Made by a program: the position numbers and the translations under genes | Shown: piece after piece, positions 1-8,367 of the stretch | Layout: each line of letters begins with the position of its first letter | Position numbering within the stretch: position 1 is the first letter of the stretch | DNA from: Myxococcus stipitatus | GTDB taxonomy: Bacteria; Myxococcota; Myxococcia; Myxococcales; Myxococcaceae | Assembly: GCF_038561935.1 (NCBI RefSeq) | Contig: NZ_CP102770.1 | Coordinates: forward strand, 1,178,001-1,242,000 | DNA: 64,000 bases | Reading direction: 5' to 3' | Notes under the pieces: model-generated | What the model was told of the DNA's origin: nothing | What the model saw: only the letters and a program-made list of their open reading frames with translations | Databases searched by the model: none

Positions 1-180
1 GATGTCGTAGGAGAGGATGTTGCCCTCGGCGTCCAGCTCCACGCCGGGAATCTTCTTTGTGCCCCGCTCCCTGGGGCCCACGCCCGACAGGAACAGCAGG
101 TTGCCCACGCGTCGCGCGTGGGGGTACAGGCCCACGGGCTCCGGGGCCTTCTGGGAATCGACTCGCTCACTGGTGCTCAC
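1..180 (-). CDS. RidA-family protein, probable 2-aminomuconate deaminase (partial, C-terminus outside window)
   Basis: The visible 60 residues form the N-terminal half of a RidA/YjgF-type protein, with motifs GLYPHARRVGNLLFLSG and GVGPRERGTK followed by IPGVELD. In this subfamily an N-terminal Gly-x-Tyr-Pro-His stretch and a long GPR-type loop are typical of enzymes annotated as 2-aminomuconate deaminase, which hydrolyse 2-aminomuconate to 4-oxalocrotonate with loss of ammonia. I place the start at a GTG (position 180) because GGAG lies about 10 bases upstream; 60 codons then fit exactly to the window edge. The gene follows the semialdehyde dehydrogenase by 21 bases on the same strand, so the two are probably co-transcribed and act in consecutive steps. 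The family is secure; the exact substrate is inferred from the neighbour and from the decarboxylase at 6162. A general enamine deaminase role cannot be excluded. Confidence 0.75.
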   Translation of the reverse strand, partial: MSTSERVDSQKAPEPVGLYPHARRVGNLLFLSGVGPRERGTKKIPGVELDAEGNILSYDI

Positions 181-201
181 GTCGTGTCTCCGTCCAGCGC
201 G

Positions 202-1644
202 TCACAGCTTGATGCACACGTTCTTGGGCTCGGTGAAGAAGCGCAGCGCTTCCCAGCCGCCCTCGCGTCCCACGCCCGAGTCCTTCACCCCGCCGAACGG
301 CGTGCGCAGGTCGCGCAGCATCCAGCAGTTCACCCAGACAATGCCGCTGTGCAGCCGGGCCGCGAAGCGGTGTGCCCGCGACAGGTCCTTCGTCCACACG
401 CTGGCGGCCAGGCCGTACTTCGTGGCGTTCGCCCACGCGAGCGCCTGGTCCTCGTGGTCGAAGGGAATCAGCGTGGCCACCGGGCCGAAGATCTCTTCCT
501 GGTTGGTGCGGCAGGAGGCGTCCAGGCCCTCGATGAGCGTGGGCTCCACGAACCAGCCCTCGGCGCAGCGGCCGGAGAGGCTCGCGCGCTTGCCTCCGGT
601 GAGGATGCGCCCGCCCTCCTGCTTCGCCAGGTCGATGTAGCCCATCACCTTGTCGAAGTGCTGCTGCGACACCAGCGCGCCCTGCTCCGTGCCGGCCTCC
701 AGCGGGTCGCCCACCTTGAGCGCGCGCGTGCGCTCCACCAGCGCGTCGCGGAAGCGCGGGTAGAGGGAGCGCTGCACGAAGATGCGCGGGCCACAGAGGC
801 AGATCTGCCCCTGGTTGGAGAAGGACGAGCGCACCGTGGTGGCGAGTGCTTCGTCGAAGTCGCAGTCCTCGAAGATGACGTTGGGATTCTTCCCGCCCAT
901 CTCCAGCGAGAGCTTCTTGAAGGCGGGCGCGGCCACGCGGGCAATCTCGGCGCCGACGCGGGTGCTGCCCGTGAAGGAGATGGCGGGGATGTCCGGGTGC
1001 TGGCTCATGGCCGCGCCCACCTTGGGGCCCAGGCCGTGGACGATGTTGAGCACGCCCGGGGGCAGGCCCACGTCACGGCAGACCTGGGACAGCAGGTAGG
1101 CCGTCATGGGCGTGACTTCGGAGGGCTTGGCGACGACGCAGTTGCCCATGGCCAGCGCGGGCGCGAGCTTCCACGTGAGGAGATAGAGGGGCAGGTTCCA
1201 CGGGGAGATGCAGCCGACGACGCCCAGGGGTGAGCGCAGCGTGTAGTTGAGGGCGACGCCGTCGGTGGCGTGGGCCTCGCTGGAGAACTGGGTGACGGCG
1301 TCCGCGAAGAACTCGAAGTTGAGGATGCTGCGCGGGATGTCGACGGTGGAGGCGACGGCCAGCGGCTTGCCGGAGTCGATGGACTCCGCGAGGGCGAAGT
1401 CGGGCAGGCGCTGACGGATGGTGTCCGCGATGCGGCGGAGCATGCGTGAGCGCTCGGCGGCGGGGGTGGCGGACCAGGCGGGGAAGGCGCGCGAGGCGGC
1501 CTCCACGGCGCGCTGGACGTCGCTCTCGTCGGAGTCGGGGACCTGCGCGTACGTCTTCGCCGTCGCGGGCTCGGGCTTGTCCAGCCACGTACCTCCGCGG
1601 GCGGGCAGCAGCTCTCCCCCGATGTAGTTGAGCACCTTCTGCAT
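202..1644 (-). CDS. 2-aminomuconic / 2-hydroxymuconic semialdehyde dehydrogenase
   Basis: Full-length aldehyde dehydrogenase (480 residues; family about 480-500) that oxidises a ring-cleavage semialdehyde with NAD. Visible motifs are the active-site Asn in SPWNLPLY (N150), the general base Glu in LEMGGKNPN (E248) and the catalytic Cys in GQICLCGPRIFV (C282). The paired-Cys ICLC context is characteristic of the 2-hydroxymuconic/2-aminomuconic semialdehyde group rather than of betaine or succinate semialdehyde enzymes. The ATG is preceded by GGAGG at the right distance. It lies just upstream of the RidA-like deaminase and 4.5 kb from a 4-oxalocrotonate decarboxylase; together these are consecutive steps of the aerobic kynurenine (tryptophan) meta-cleavage route. 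The family call is confident; amino- versus hydroxy-substrate is inferred from the deaminase partner. Confidence 0.85.
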   Translation of the reverse strand: MQKVLNYIGGELLPARGGTWLDKPEPATAKTYAQVPDSDESDVQRAVEAASRAFPAWSATPAAERSRMLRRIADTIRQRLPDFALAESIDSGKPLAVASTVDIPRSILNFEFFADAVTQFSSEAHATDGVALNYTLRSPLGVVGCISPWNLPLYLLTWKLAPALAMGNCVVAKPSEVTPMTAYLLSQVCRDVGLPPGVLNIVHGLGPKVGAAMSQHPDIPAISFTGSTRVGAEIARVAAPAFKKLSLEMGGKNPNVIFEDCDFDEALATTVRSSFSNQGQICLCGPRIFVQRSLYPRFRDALVERTRALKVGDPLEAGTEQGALVSQQHFDKVMGYIDLAKQEGGRILTGGKRASLSGRCAEGWFVEPTLIEGLDASCRTNQEEIFGPVATLIPFDHEDQALAWANATKYGLAASVWTKDLSRAHRFAARLHSGIVWVNCWMLRDLRTPFGGVKDSGVGREGGWEALRFFTEPKNVCIKL

Positions 1645-2032
1645 GGCGGACCTCCGTGTGTGCCCACTCCCGCCGTGGACCGCGAGTGCCCACGCCAGAC
1701 CCAGGTCGAACGCGGCGCAATGTACGCAACCCCTGGACCCGTCACCAGCATCACGGGCAGGGGCGTTCAGTGCCCCTCGCTTGGTGCCACGCCCCGTGGT
1801 TCAGGCCCGACACGTCCCGGCGGAAGGCCTGCCACCTCGAGGCGGAAGCCTGCGTGTTCCGCCTGAATGACGCGGAAGGACAAAGACGGGAGGGCGACGC
1901 GACGGGCTCTCAACCAGAGGGCTCCAACACGGCTTGAGCGGACCGGGTCATCACCACGCTGGGGACCCTCACGCCGAAAGACAGTCGAGGTCGCCCCTGC
2001 GAACATGGGGCTGGAGAGCCCGCGAATCCGCC
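1645..2032. other. Intergenic region upstream of the dehydrogenase, with a direct repeat
   Basis: No convincing gene was seen in these 388 bases; open frames here lack start signals and codon bias. Close to the dehydrogenase start there is a direct repeat GTGCCCAC at 1660-1667 and 1686-1693 (26-base period), which could be a regulator binding site in the leader or promoter of the leftward operon. A purine-rich GGAGG ribosome site adjoins the dehydrogenase ATG. The right half leads into the small gene at 2033 without an obvious promoter. Confidence 0.4.
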
Positions 2033-2398
2033 ATGGACCTTGGTGCAGACCGCGCTGAATGGATTGCGTCGCTGTCGGCATGCTTGGGTTGCCAGCTGCG
2101 GACAGTGGAGGGGAGCGAGAGCGTTGAGGTGGATTCTGTCACTGCGACGCTGGAAGGAGCGCTTGGGGCGCTGCATCCAGGGCTCATGGTGGAACTCATC
2201 GTGAAGCTCCTGGTGACCCGAGATGATGACCGTGGTGTGTCGATCTGGGCGCTCGTGTTCTTCTTCGTGGATAGGCGACGTGTCGCGGAAGAAGGGGCGT
2301 GTTGTCTGGCGGTGGAGTTGCGCGACGGGCAATGGCGACGACGCGGCTGGGTGGCAGACGCCAACGGAGAGTGGGCAGGTCTCGAGGTGCTGGAGTGA
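2033..2398 (+). CDS. Small hypothetical protein (121 aa)
   Basis: Not recognised. A 121-residue, acidic, soluble-looking protein with a hydrophobic centre (LMVELIVKLLVTRDDD and IWALVFFFVD) and Trp-rich tail (GQWRRRGWV, GEWAGLEVLE); no signal peptide or clear membrane segment. I prefer the ATG at 2033 to an in-frame ATG at 1934 because the intervening 33 codons are low-complexity and rich in His/Arg, unlike the rest. Its third-position GC is visibly lower than that of neighbouring genes, which fits a recently acquired or fast-evolving gene. The fold pattern (alternating strands ending in a Trp) could be an immunity-like or SMI1-like protein, but that is only a guess. Confidence 0.5.
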   Translation: MDLGADRAEWIASLSACLGCQLRTVEGSESVEVDSVTATLEGALGALHPGLMVELIVKLLVTRDDDRGVSIWALVFFFVDRRRVAEEGACCLAVELRDGQWRRRGWVADANGEWAGLEVLE

Positions 2399-2457
2399 TG
2401 GCCGTCTGATGCCCGCCTGAAGAGACGAAGCCCGAGCGCCCAGACGGCGAGAAATGA

Positions 2458-2679
2458 CGCGCGCCACGTCGAAGACTCCTCCGGCTGGACGCAGGCGAGC
2501 CGGGCCACAAGGAGCCCTGGTGGCGGCAGGTGCTCCGGCTGGGCATCTTCCGCCGGCTCCCGTCCGTGCTTGAGCGGCAGCCACGCAAGGTGCGGCGGCG
2601 CGAGCAAGTGTCTGAGCTCATCGTGCTCCCCATGCCCTTCGAGGACGACGAGACGCCGCAGACGCTGTCGCTCCCGTGA
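2458..2679 (+). pseudogene. Possible 3' remnant of a gene (no start codon)
   Basis: Between the small hypothetical gene and the GAF kinase one frame reads 73 codons to a TGA with protein-like composition: EPWWRQVLRLGIFRRLP, then ERQPRKVRRREQVSELI and VLPMPFEDDETPQTLSLP. There is no plausible ATG, and an in-frame TGA at 2455 precedes it. The preceding codons in the same frame (TKPERPDGEK) also look like a C-terminus. I do not recognise the family. It may be the tail of a decayed gene, or chance in GC-rich DNA. This fragment takes up most of the 346 bases between 2399 and 2744; nothing else was seen there except the ribosome site of the kinase. Confidence 0.3.
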
Positions 2680-2744
2680 AGCATGCGCATATTCCTTGCC
2701 TGGGAATGTGCCGTGCGGGCCGGCCAGGGTAGTGGGTCGAGGAT

Positions 2745-4469
2745 ATGGACATGCCGATGGAACAGGTGCGTGCGGAGCAACCGCGTGCGGACTCCAGGCA
2801 GCCCCCGTCCGCGGTGAGTGTCGAGGAGGCGCTGGAGGTGCTCGTGGACGTCGCCCGGCGGCTGACGCGCGCCCACCAGGCGACCGTCGTGTTGACGCCT
2901 GCCCCGGGGAGGTCGAAGGGGGCGAGCGTCACGTCGCTCTCCCGCGCTTACGAGGACTGGGGGGGCTACAGCGTGCCGTCCGCCGAGGAGCCCGCCCGAG
3001 GAGCAGGCAGGGGGCGAGGGACTCGCGCGGAGCCTCGGGGCCGGCTCTGCGTGCCGCTGCCCTCGGGCGCCGGCATGCTCCACCTCTTCGACCGCGAGGT
3101 GGGGGACTTCACCCGCGAGGACGACGTGGCCCTCTCGGGGCTGGTCCGCCTGGCGAGCCTGGCGCTGGAGTCCGCGCGGCTCTTGAGGGAGGAGCAGCGC
3201 GCTCGCACGGAGGCCGAGGCCGCGGAGCAGCGCGCGGCCTTCCTCGCCGACGCGAGCCGCGTGCTGGCTTCCTCCTCGCTGGACCCGAAGGCCACGCTCG
3301 ACACGCTGGCGCGGCTGAGCGTACCGGTCATGGCGGACTGGTGCTTCGTCGACCTGAAGGACGACACGGGCGCGGTGCGGCGCACGTCCGTGGCGCACGC
3401 GGACCCCGGCGAGGACGCGCTGGCCGCGCGCGTGTGGGACTTCCCTCCCGGACCCGAGGGCAGCGTCCACCCCACCACCCGCGTGGCGCGCGACGCGGAG
3501 TCCGTGCTGGTGCGCGACGTGGACGAGGCCTGGCTGCGCCGCGTGTCGGTGAGCGACGAGCACCACGACGTCATGCGCGACGTGGGCTTCCACTCCCTGC
3601 TCTCCGTGCCGCTGCTGGCCCGAGGCCGCTCGCTGGGCGCGCTCACCTTCCTCGCGGTGCGGCCCTCGCGGCACTATGCCCAGGCGGACCTGGAGACGGC
3701 GCAGGACCTGGCCCGCCGCGCGGCGCTGCTGGTGGACAACGCCCGGCTGTACCGCGAGGCCCGCCGCTCGGTGCGCCTGCGCGACGAGTTCCTCGCGGTG
3801 GCGAGCCACGAACTGAAGACCCCGCTCACCCCGCTCCAGCTGCGCCTCCAGTGGCTGCGCCGGCAGACGAGCGCGGACCTGTCCTCGTCGCTCCCCGCGT
3901 CGACGGTGCTCTCGCAGCTGGACGTCGTGCAGCGGCAGGTGGACAAGCTGGCGGGGCTGGTGGACGGACTGCTCGATGTCTCGCGCCTGTCCAGCGGCGG
4001 GATGACCTTGCAGCGCGAGGACATGGACCTGGAGATGCTGGCGCGCGAGGTGAAGGCGCACCTGGCGCTCGCGGCGACGCAGGCCGGCAGCCAAGTGTCG
4101 CTCTTTACTCGGGGCGACGTGAAGGGCAGCTGGGACCGGGTGCGGCTGGAGCAGGTGCTCACGCATCTGCTCTCCAACGCGCTGAAGTATGGCGCGGGCC
4201 AGCCCGTGCACATCGAGCTGCGCGACGAGGGCGACAAGGTGCTCGTGCGCGTGGAGGACGCGGGCATCGGCATCTCCCCGGAGTACCAGGCCCACATCTT
4301 CGAGCGCTTCGGCCGCGCGGTGAGCGAGCGCCACTACGGGGGCCTGGGGCTGGGCCTCTACGTCACGCGGCAGATTGTCGAGGCGCACGGCGGCGAAATC
4401 CACGTGCGCAGCGAGCCGGGGCGTGGCAGCCACTTCGAGGTCATCCTCCCCAGGCGCGAGCCCACCTGA
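2745..4469 (+). CDS. GAF-domain sensor histidine kinase
   Basis: Cytoplasmic histidine kinase of 574 residues. Order of parts: a short degenerate GAF-like region (about 25-145), a coiled linker (about 147-165), a full GAF domain (about 165-335), the dimerisation/phosphoacceptor helix with H-box FLAVASHELKTPLTPLQ (phospho-His355), then the ATPase with N-box LLSNALKYG, G1 box DAGIGIS and G2 box GLGLGLYVTRQIVEAHGG. No membrane segment, so the GAF domain probably binds an intracellular ligand or light- or redox-active cofactor; which one cannot be told. ATG at 2745 is preceded by CGAGGAT. No receiver gene is adjacent; it is an orphan kinase, as is common in myxobacteria. The SDR gene follows 33 bases downstream on the same strand and may be co-transcribed. 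Confidence 0.88.
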   Translation: MDMPMEQVRAEQPRADSRQPPSAVSVEEALEVLVDVARRLTRAHQATVVLTPAPGRSKGASVTSLSRAYEDWGGYSVPSAEEPARGAGRGRGTRAEPRGRLCVPLPSGAGMLHLFDREVGDFTREDDVALSGLVRLASLALESARLLREEQRARTEAEAAEQRAAFLADASRVLASSSLDPKATLDTLARLSVPVMADWCFVDLKDDTGAVRRTSVAHADPGEDALAARVWDFPPGPEGSVHPTTRVARDAESVLVRDVDEAWLRRVSVSDEHHDVMRDVGFHSLLSVPLLARGRSLGALTFLAVRPSRHYAQADLETAQDLARRAALLVDNARLYREARRSVRLRDEFLAVASHELKTPLTPLQLRLQWLRRQTSADLSSSLPASTVLSQLDVVQRQVDKLAGLVDGLLDVSRLSSGGMTLQREDMDLEMLAREVKAHLALAATQAGSQVSLFTRGDVKGSWDRVRLEQVLTHLLSNALKYGAGQPVHIELRDEGDKVLVRVEDAGIGISPEYQAHIFERFGRAVSERHYGGLGLGLYVTRQIVEAHGGEIHVRSEPGRGSHFEVILPRREPT

Positions 4470-4502
4470 GGCGGCTATAAGGGGGCCTGGGAGGAAGTCG
4501 AC

Positions 4503-5285
4503 ATGTCACGCAAGGTGGCGCTCATCACCGGAGCCTCAGCGGGTCTTGGAGAGCAGTTCGCGCGGCGGTTCGCCCGGGATGGGCATGACGTCATCCTGGT
4601 GGCCCGGAGCGCTCCGCGGCTGGAGGCCCTGGCCTCCGCGCTGGAGAAGGAGCACGGGGTGAAGGCCCACGTGATTCCCCTGGACCTGGGCCAGCCGGAG
4701 GCCGCCGAGCAGCTCTTCGCGCGGGTGGCCGAGCGCGGGCTGGCGGTGGAGTTCCTCGTCAACAACGCGGGCTTCGGCTCCTCGGGGCCGTTCCTGGACC
4801 AGGACGTGAAGCGCGAGGCGGAGATGGTGGACCTCAACTGCACCGCGCTCCTGAAGCTGACGCACCTGTTCGCCCGGCCCATGCGCGAGCGCGGCCACGG
4901 CCGGGTGCTCAACGTGGCCTCCACCGCGGGCTTCCAGCCCGGGCCGTACATGGCCACGTACTACGCGACCAAGGCCTTCGTCGTGTCGCTGTCGGAGGCG
5001 CTCTCGCACGAGCTGAAGGGCACGGGCGTGACGGTGACGTGCCACTGCCCGGGGGCGACACACACGGAGTTCGCGCAGCGCGCGGGGACCACGAAGAGCC
5101 GCTTGTTCCAGCGCGCCGGCGTGGCCAGTGCCCCGGAGGTGGTGGAGCACGCCTACGGGATGATGATGCGCGGGCGGGTGCTGGCCATCCATGGCTTCCT
5201 CAACCAGGTGGCCGCCTTCATGGTGCGCTTCAGCCCGCGCTTCGCCGCGCGCTCCGTGGCCGCGGGCCTCAACCAGCAGGGCTGA
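4503..5285 (+). CDS. Short-chain dehydrogenase/reductase (SDR)
   Basis: Classical SDR oxidoreductase of 260 residues. The Rossmann glycine motif TGASAGLG (residues 10-16), the NNAG motif (LVNNAGFGSSG), a Ser in NVASTAG and the YxxxK pair (Tyr153, Lys157, in YYATKAF) are all present, so it should be an active NAD(P)-dependent enzyme. The context HCPGATHTEF after the active site places it with the DltE/COG0300-type reductases, whose substrates are mostly unknown lipids or ketones. The C-terminus is amphipathic (AAFMVRFSPRFAARSVAAGL) and may contact a membrane. Start chosen at the ATG behind GGGAGG. It follows the GAF kinase by 33 bases, and a strong hairpin lies just after the stop. Confidence 0.85.
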   Translation: MSRKVALITGASAGLGEQFARRFARDGHDVILVARSAPRLEALASALEKEHGVKAHVIPLDLGQPEAAEQLFARVAERGLAVEFLVNNAGFGSSGPFLDQDVKREAEMVDLNCTALLKLTHLFARPMRERGHGRVLNVASTAGFQPGPYMATYYATKAFVVSLSEALSHELKGTGVTVTCHCPGATHTEFAQRAGTTKSRLFQRAGVASAPEVVEHAYGMMMRGRVLAIHGFLNQVAAFMVRFSPRFAARSVAAGLNQQG

Positions 5286-5297
5286 CCGCGCGGCCGA

Positions 5298-5327
5298 GGG
5301 GACTTCCTCAGGATGGGAGGAGTCCCC
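5298..5327. terminator. Bidirectional hairpin terminator between convergent genes
   Basis: Left arm GGGGACTTCCTC pairs with right arm GAGGAGTCCCC around a short loop, with one bulged T. It lies in the 55-base gap between the rightward SDR gene and the leftward outer-membrane protein gene, so it would serve both. No T-run follows, which is usual in this GC-rich genome. Confidence 0.6.
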
Positions 5328-5340
5328 GCCGGGCCCGACG

Positions 5341-5952
5341 TCAGTTGTACGTGGCGGAGAAGACCAGCGCGAAGTGGGTGACGTCCCAGTTGTCGCGGCT
5401 GCGGTCACCGGTGCGGATGCGGCCCAGGGCCACCTCCGCGCCAACGCCGATGCCCCAGTTCCCGCTCACCCACCACTCCTTGCCCACGCCCAGGTGCAGG
5501 CCCACGCCCGCCTCGGACTCGCCCTCGAGGGTGCCCTCGTGCGAGGCGCTGAGCTGGTTGGCCACCACCGCGCCGGAGAAATAGACGTTGGCGGGCATGA
5601 TGTAATACGCCGCGCCCACGCCCATCGCCGCGTAGATGACGCTCACGTCGTCGTCCGGGTCGCCCTCGTGGGTGGTGTCGCCCACGCGGATGTCGGGGTT
5701 GGACGCCGAGGCGCCGAACAGCTTCCCGTAGAGGATGAAGTTGTTCAGCACGGCGTAGCCCAGCTCCAGGTTGAGCGAGCCCGCGCCGCCCTTCACCACC
5801 AGGTCGACGTCGGTGGCCTTCGAGTGCAGGTAGCCCAGGCCGAGCTGGCCGCGCAGGTAGAAGCCATCATGGGTATGCCGCCCCGGCTTGTCCTCCGCGA
5901 GCGCCGCGGAGGTGGGGAGCAGCAGCAGCACCAGGAACGATGTGAGTCGCAT
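5341..5952 (-). CDS. Outer-membrane beta-barrel protein
   Basis: A 203-residue exported protein. The signal peptide is clear (MRLTSFLVLLLLPTSAALA, then EDK), so I start at the ATG at 5952 rather than at the longer frame beginning at 6030. The mature part alternates polar and hydrophobic/aromatic residues with Gly-rich turns (FYLRGQLGLGYLHS, GSLNLELGYAVLNNFILYGK, AAMGVGAAYYIM, NWGIGVGAEVALGRI) and ends in FALVFSATYN. This is the pattern of an 8-10-strand barrel of the OmpW/OprG-like or general porin-family type. The first mature residues contain His-rich GRHTHDG. Substrate or role unknown. It is divergently arranged with the decarboxylase at 6162, with 209 bases between. Confidence 0.7.
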   Translation of the reverse strand: MRLTSFLVLLLLPTSAALAEDKPGRHTHDGFYLRGQLGLGYLHSKATDVDLVVKGGAGSLNLELGYAVLNNFILYGKLFGASASNPDIRVGDTTHEGDPDDDVSVIYAAMGVGAAYYIMPANVYFSGAVVANQLSASHEGTLEGESEAGVGLHLGVGKEWWVSGNWGIGVGAEVALGRIRTGDRSRDNWDVTHFALVFSATYN

Positions 5953-6161
5953 GAAAGAGGAGTCCTTGCTTCGTTTCGTGGAGCCCACCCCGGCCCGGGG
6001 GCGCGGCGAGGTTATGCAGCCCGTCTTCACTCCGGCAATACCCGTGAGCGTCCGGCCGCGCGCATCGGGGCGTCACGCGCCTCGCGCGGGGCGCTGGGGC
6101 GTGCTCTGCTGCGCGCCCCGGCGCCGGCCCTGGCGCTGAGCCAACAGGGAGTGGGACGGAC

Positions 6162-6947
6162 ATGACGCGGACTGTGGACCTCTCGGAGCTGGCCCGGCGA
6201 CTCGATGCCGCGCGGCGGGAGCGGCGCGAGGTGCCGCCCCTCACGAACGAGCTGCCGGGGCTCACCCTGCCGGACGCGTACGGCATCCAGGAGGAGGGCC
6301 TCCGCCTGCGCCAGGCGGACGGTGAGCGCGTGGTGGGCCTGAAGATGGGCCTGACGTCCGAGGCCAAGCGCCGGCAGATGAACCTGGACTCCCCCGTGTA
6401 CGGCGTCCTCACGGACCGGATGCGCGTGGCGGCGGGCGGGGTGATGGCGCTCGGCCAGAGCATCCACCCCAAAATCGAGCCGGAGATTGCCTTCCGCACC
6501 ACGCGCGAGCTGCGCGGGCAGGTGACGCGCGACGAGGTGCTGGACGCGTGCGGGGCCGTGTTCGTCGCGATGGAAATCCTCGACTCGCGCTACCGCGACT
6601 TCAAGTACTTCTCCCTGCCGGACGTGGTGGCGGACAACTCGTCCTCGTCGCTGTTCGTGCTCGGGGAGGTGGAGCACCCGCCGCGCGCGATGGACCTGAC
6701 GCGGCTGGAGATGAAGATGTCGGTGAATGGCGCGGTGGTGCAGTCGGCGCGCTCGGACGCCATCTCCGGTGACCCGGTGGTATCGGTGATTCAGTTGTGT
6801 GAGCTCCTGGCCCAGCGCGGGCACGTGCTCCCGGCGGGGAGCATCGTCCTGGCGGGGGCGGCCACCGTCGCGCACATGCTCCAGCCGGGAGACCGGGTGC
6901 GGCTCGACGTGGAGGGGCTGGGCTCGGTGGAGGTGTCGGCCGCGTAG
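6162..6947 (+). CDS. 4-oxalocrotonate (2-oxo-3-hexenedioate) decarboxylase
   Basis: A 261-residue member of the fumarylacetoacetase-like hydratase/decarboxylase family, which converts 4-oxalocrotonate to 2-hydroxypenta-2,4-dienoate and CO2 with Mg or Mn. Diagnostic stretches: GYGIQ-like DAYGIQEEGLRLR, VGLKMGLTSEAKR, HPKIEPEIAF (metal-ligand Glu pair), VFVAMEILDSRY and the closing AGSIVLAGAATVAHMLQPGD. The LKMG/SEAK pattern favours decarboxylases over the hydratases. ATG preceded by GGGAGTGGGA. Its product would complete the sequence begun by the semialdehyde dehydrogenase and deaminase at the left edge. These three genes therefore probably belong to one pathway although 4.5 kb of unrelated genes lie between. 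Its stop codon directly abuts the stop of the next, opposite gene. Confidence 0.85.
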   Translation: MTRTVDLSELARRLDAARRERREVPPLTNELPGLTLPDAYGIQEEGLRLRQADGERVVGLKMGLTSEAKRRQMNLDSPVYGVLTDRMRVAAGGVMALGQSIHPKIEPEIAFRTTRELRGQVTRDEVLDACGAVFVAMEILDSRYRDFKYFSLPDVVADNSSSSLFVLGEVEHPPRAMDLTRLEMKMSVNGAVVQSARSDAISGDPVVSVIQLCELLAQRGHVLPAGSIVLAGAATVAHMLQPGDRVRLDVEGLGSVEVSAA

Positions 6948-8267
6948 TCAGGGGAGGAGGGCGCGCGCGGTGGACGGCGGGTCCGCCGTCACGCGCAGGC
7001 CCTGGGACGCATAGGCGCGGGAGCACGGCTCGAGCCGCGCCTCCATGGGGCCCAGGGCCTCCAGCACGAAGGAGCTGTCCTTGTGCCGGGGGGCGGTGTC
7101 GGGCCACTGGCCGCGCTCCGCCCGCGCCATGTCCACCTCCGCCAGGGTGATGAGCGCGTTGTGCTGGAGCTTGCGCAGGTCCAGCCGCTCCGCGTACTCG
7201 CCATAGGTGGAGACGTCCGGGCCATGCAGCGAGTCGAGGGGCGCTTCGTCCTCCTCCGCCTCGGCCTCCAGCAGGGCGAACGCGCGCCGCCGCGCGCCCG
7301 TGGGCAGGTCCGCCGACGCCGTCAGCGCGTCGAAGCCCTCCACCAGCTTCCACCACGTGCGGCGCGCCATCAGCGGAGGGGCGGACGCCATCGCCCGCAG
7401 CTCCGCGGGGACGATGTCGCGGCTGCCCGGAGGCAGCGCGGCCTGGGCCTCCTCGGAGAGCTGGTCTCCGAAGTGGACCAGCTGGAGGAACACCGACTCG
7501 TGGCGCAGCGTCTGGGAGAAGGGGGCGAAGCCCTCGGCCAGCCGCGTAAGCTGCGCGAGGGCCCGCCGCTTGCGCTCCAGCGGCGCGGAGTCCAGCGCGT
7601 CCGCGCAGGGACGGTAGAGGACACCGTGGCCCGTCGCCGCGAGCAGCTGGCCCTCCATGCCGCCGCCCAGCTCCAGCTCGCGGCTCAGCGCCAGCGCGTC
7701 CAGGCAGACGTCCAGCGCCGCCGAGGCCTCTGCCTGGGACAGCTTCATCCGCGTCTCGAGCGCGGCCAGGTGCACCACGTACATCAGGGCGAACTTGCCG
7801 TTGGTGCGCGCGGGCGTGAGGGGCGCCAGCGAGCCCATGCCCTCGGGCAGTCCGCCCACCTCCGCGCGGGTGGCCGCCAGCACCTGCTCCATCAAGGGCC
7901 GGGCGCGCGCCAGCGTCTCGCCACACCCCGGGGGCAGCGACGTCACGGGCAGCTTTCCATCCGCCACGTCGCGGCAGGGCTGGCCCTGCGGCGAGTCCGG
8001 GGCCCCGCCCGTCTTGGGCCGGTCCTGGTACAGCCGCAGCACCGGCTCCAACAGCGGCTCCAGCCGCTGCGCGAAGGTGCCCGGGGTGGGCGGGCTCACG
8101 TGGGAGGGCCGCGTGTAGCGCGTCTCGGTGAGCGCCTGGACGTCACGCACCAGCCGCTCCTCCAGCGGCCCCGTGCGCAGCGACACGAAGGCCATGCCCA
8201 CCGCGCCGATGACGAGCGCGAGGAGCACGCCTCCAGCGAGCGTGACGAGAGAACGGGGGGGGGCCAT
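6948..8267 (-). CDS. Membrane-anchored hypothetical protein (439 aa)
   Basis: Not recognised. The N-terminus has one membrane segment (LVTLAGGVLLALVIGAVGMAFV, about residues 7-28) behind a short basic tail. The remaining roughly 410 residues should lie outside the cytoplasm. That part is almost wholly alpha-helical, Ala/Leu-rich, with three Cys that could form disulfides (PCRDV, PPGCGETL, PCADALDS). It resembles uncharacterised myxobacterial periplasmic proteins of similar size; no enzymatic motif is visible. The gene is convergent with the decarboxylase, with the two stops touching (TAG then TCA), and no hairpin separates them, so their transcripts may overlap. Confidence 0.6.
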   Translation of the reverse strand: MAPPRSLVTLAGGVLLALVIGAVGMAFVSLRTGPLEERLVRDVQALTETRYTRPSHVSPPTPGTFAQRLEPLLEPVLRLYQDRPKTGGAPDSPQGQPCRDVADGKLPVTSLPPGCGETLARARPLMEQVLAATRAEVGGLPEGMGSLAPLTPARTNGKFALMYVVHLAALETRMKLSQAEASAALDVCLDALALSRELELGGGMEGQLLAATGHGVLYRPCADALDSAPLERKRRALAQLTRLAEGFAPFSQTLRHESVFLQLVHFGDQLSEEAQAALPPGSRDIVPAELRAMASAPPLMARRTWWKLVEGFDALTASADLPTGARRRAFALLEAEAEEDEAPLDSLHGPDVSTYGEYAERLDLRKLQHNALITLAEVDMARAERGQWPDTAPRHKDSSFVLEALGPMEARLEPCSRAYASQGLRVTADPPSTARALLP

Positions 8268-8367
8268 GAGGGGGGCGTCCGACGGGCGAAGCCTCTCACG
8301 AATCTCCCAGTCCCGGGACTTTCCACCCCCGCTGTCCTGGCGGGTTCACTGGCAGTCGCTGTCCGGG

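Noticed and set aside
2196-4433. Long open frame (745 codons) opposite the GAF kinase gene
   Set aside because: Antisense shadow of a high-GC gene: His/Arg/Val-rich translation without motifs, while the plus strand encodes a complete histidine kinase.
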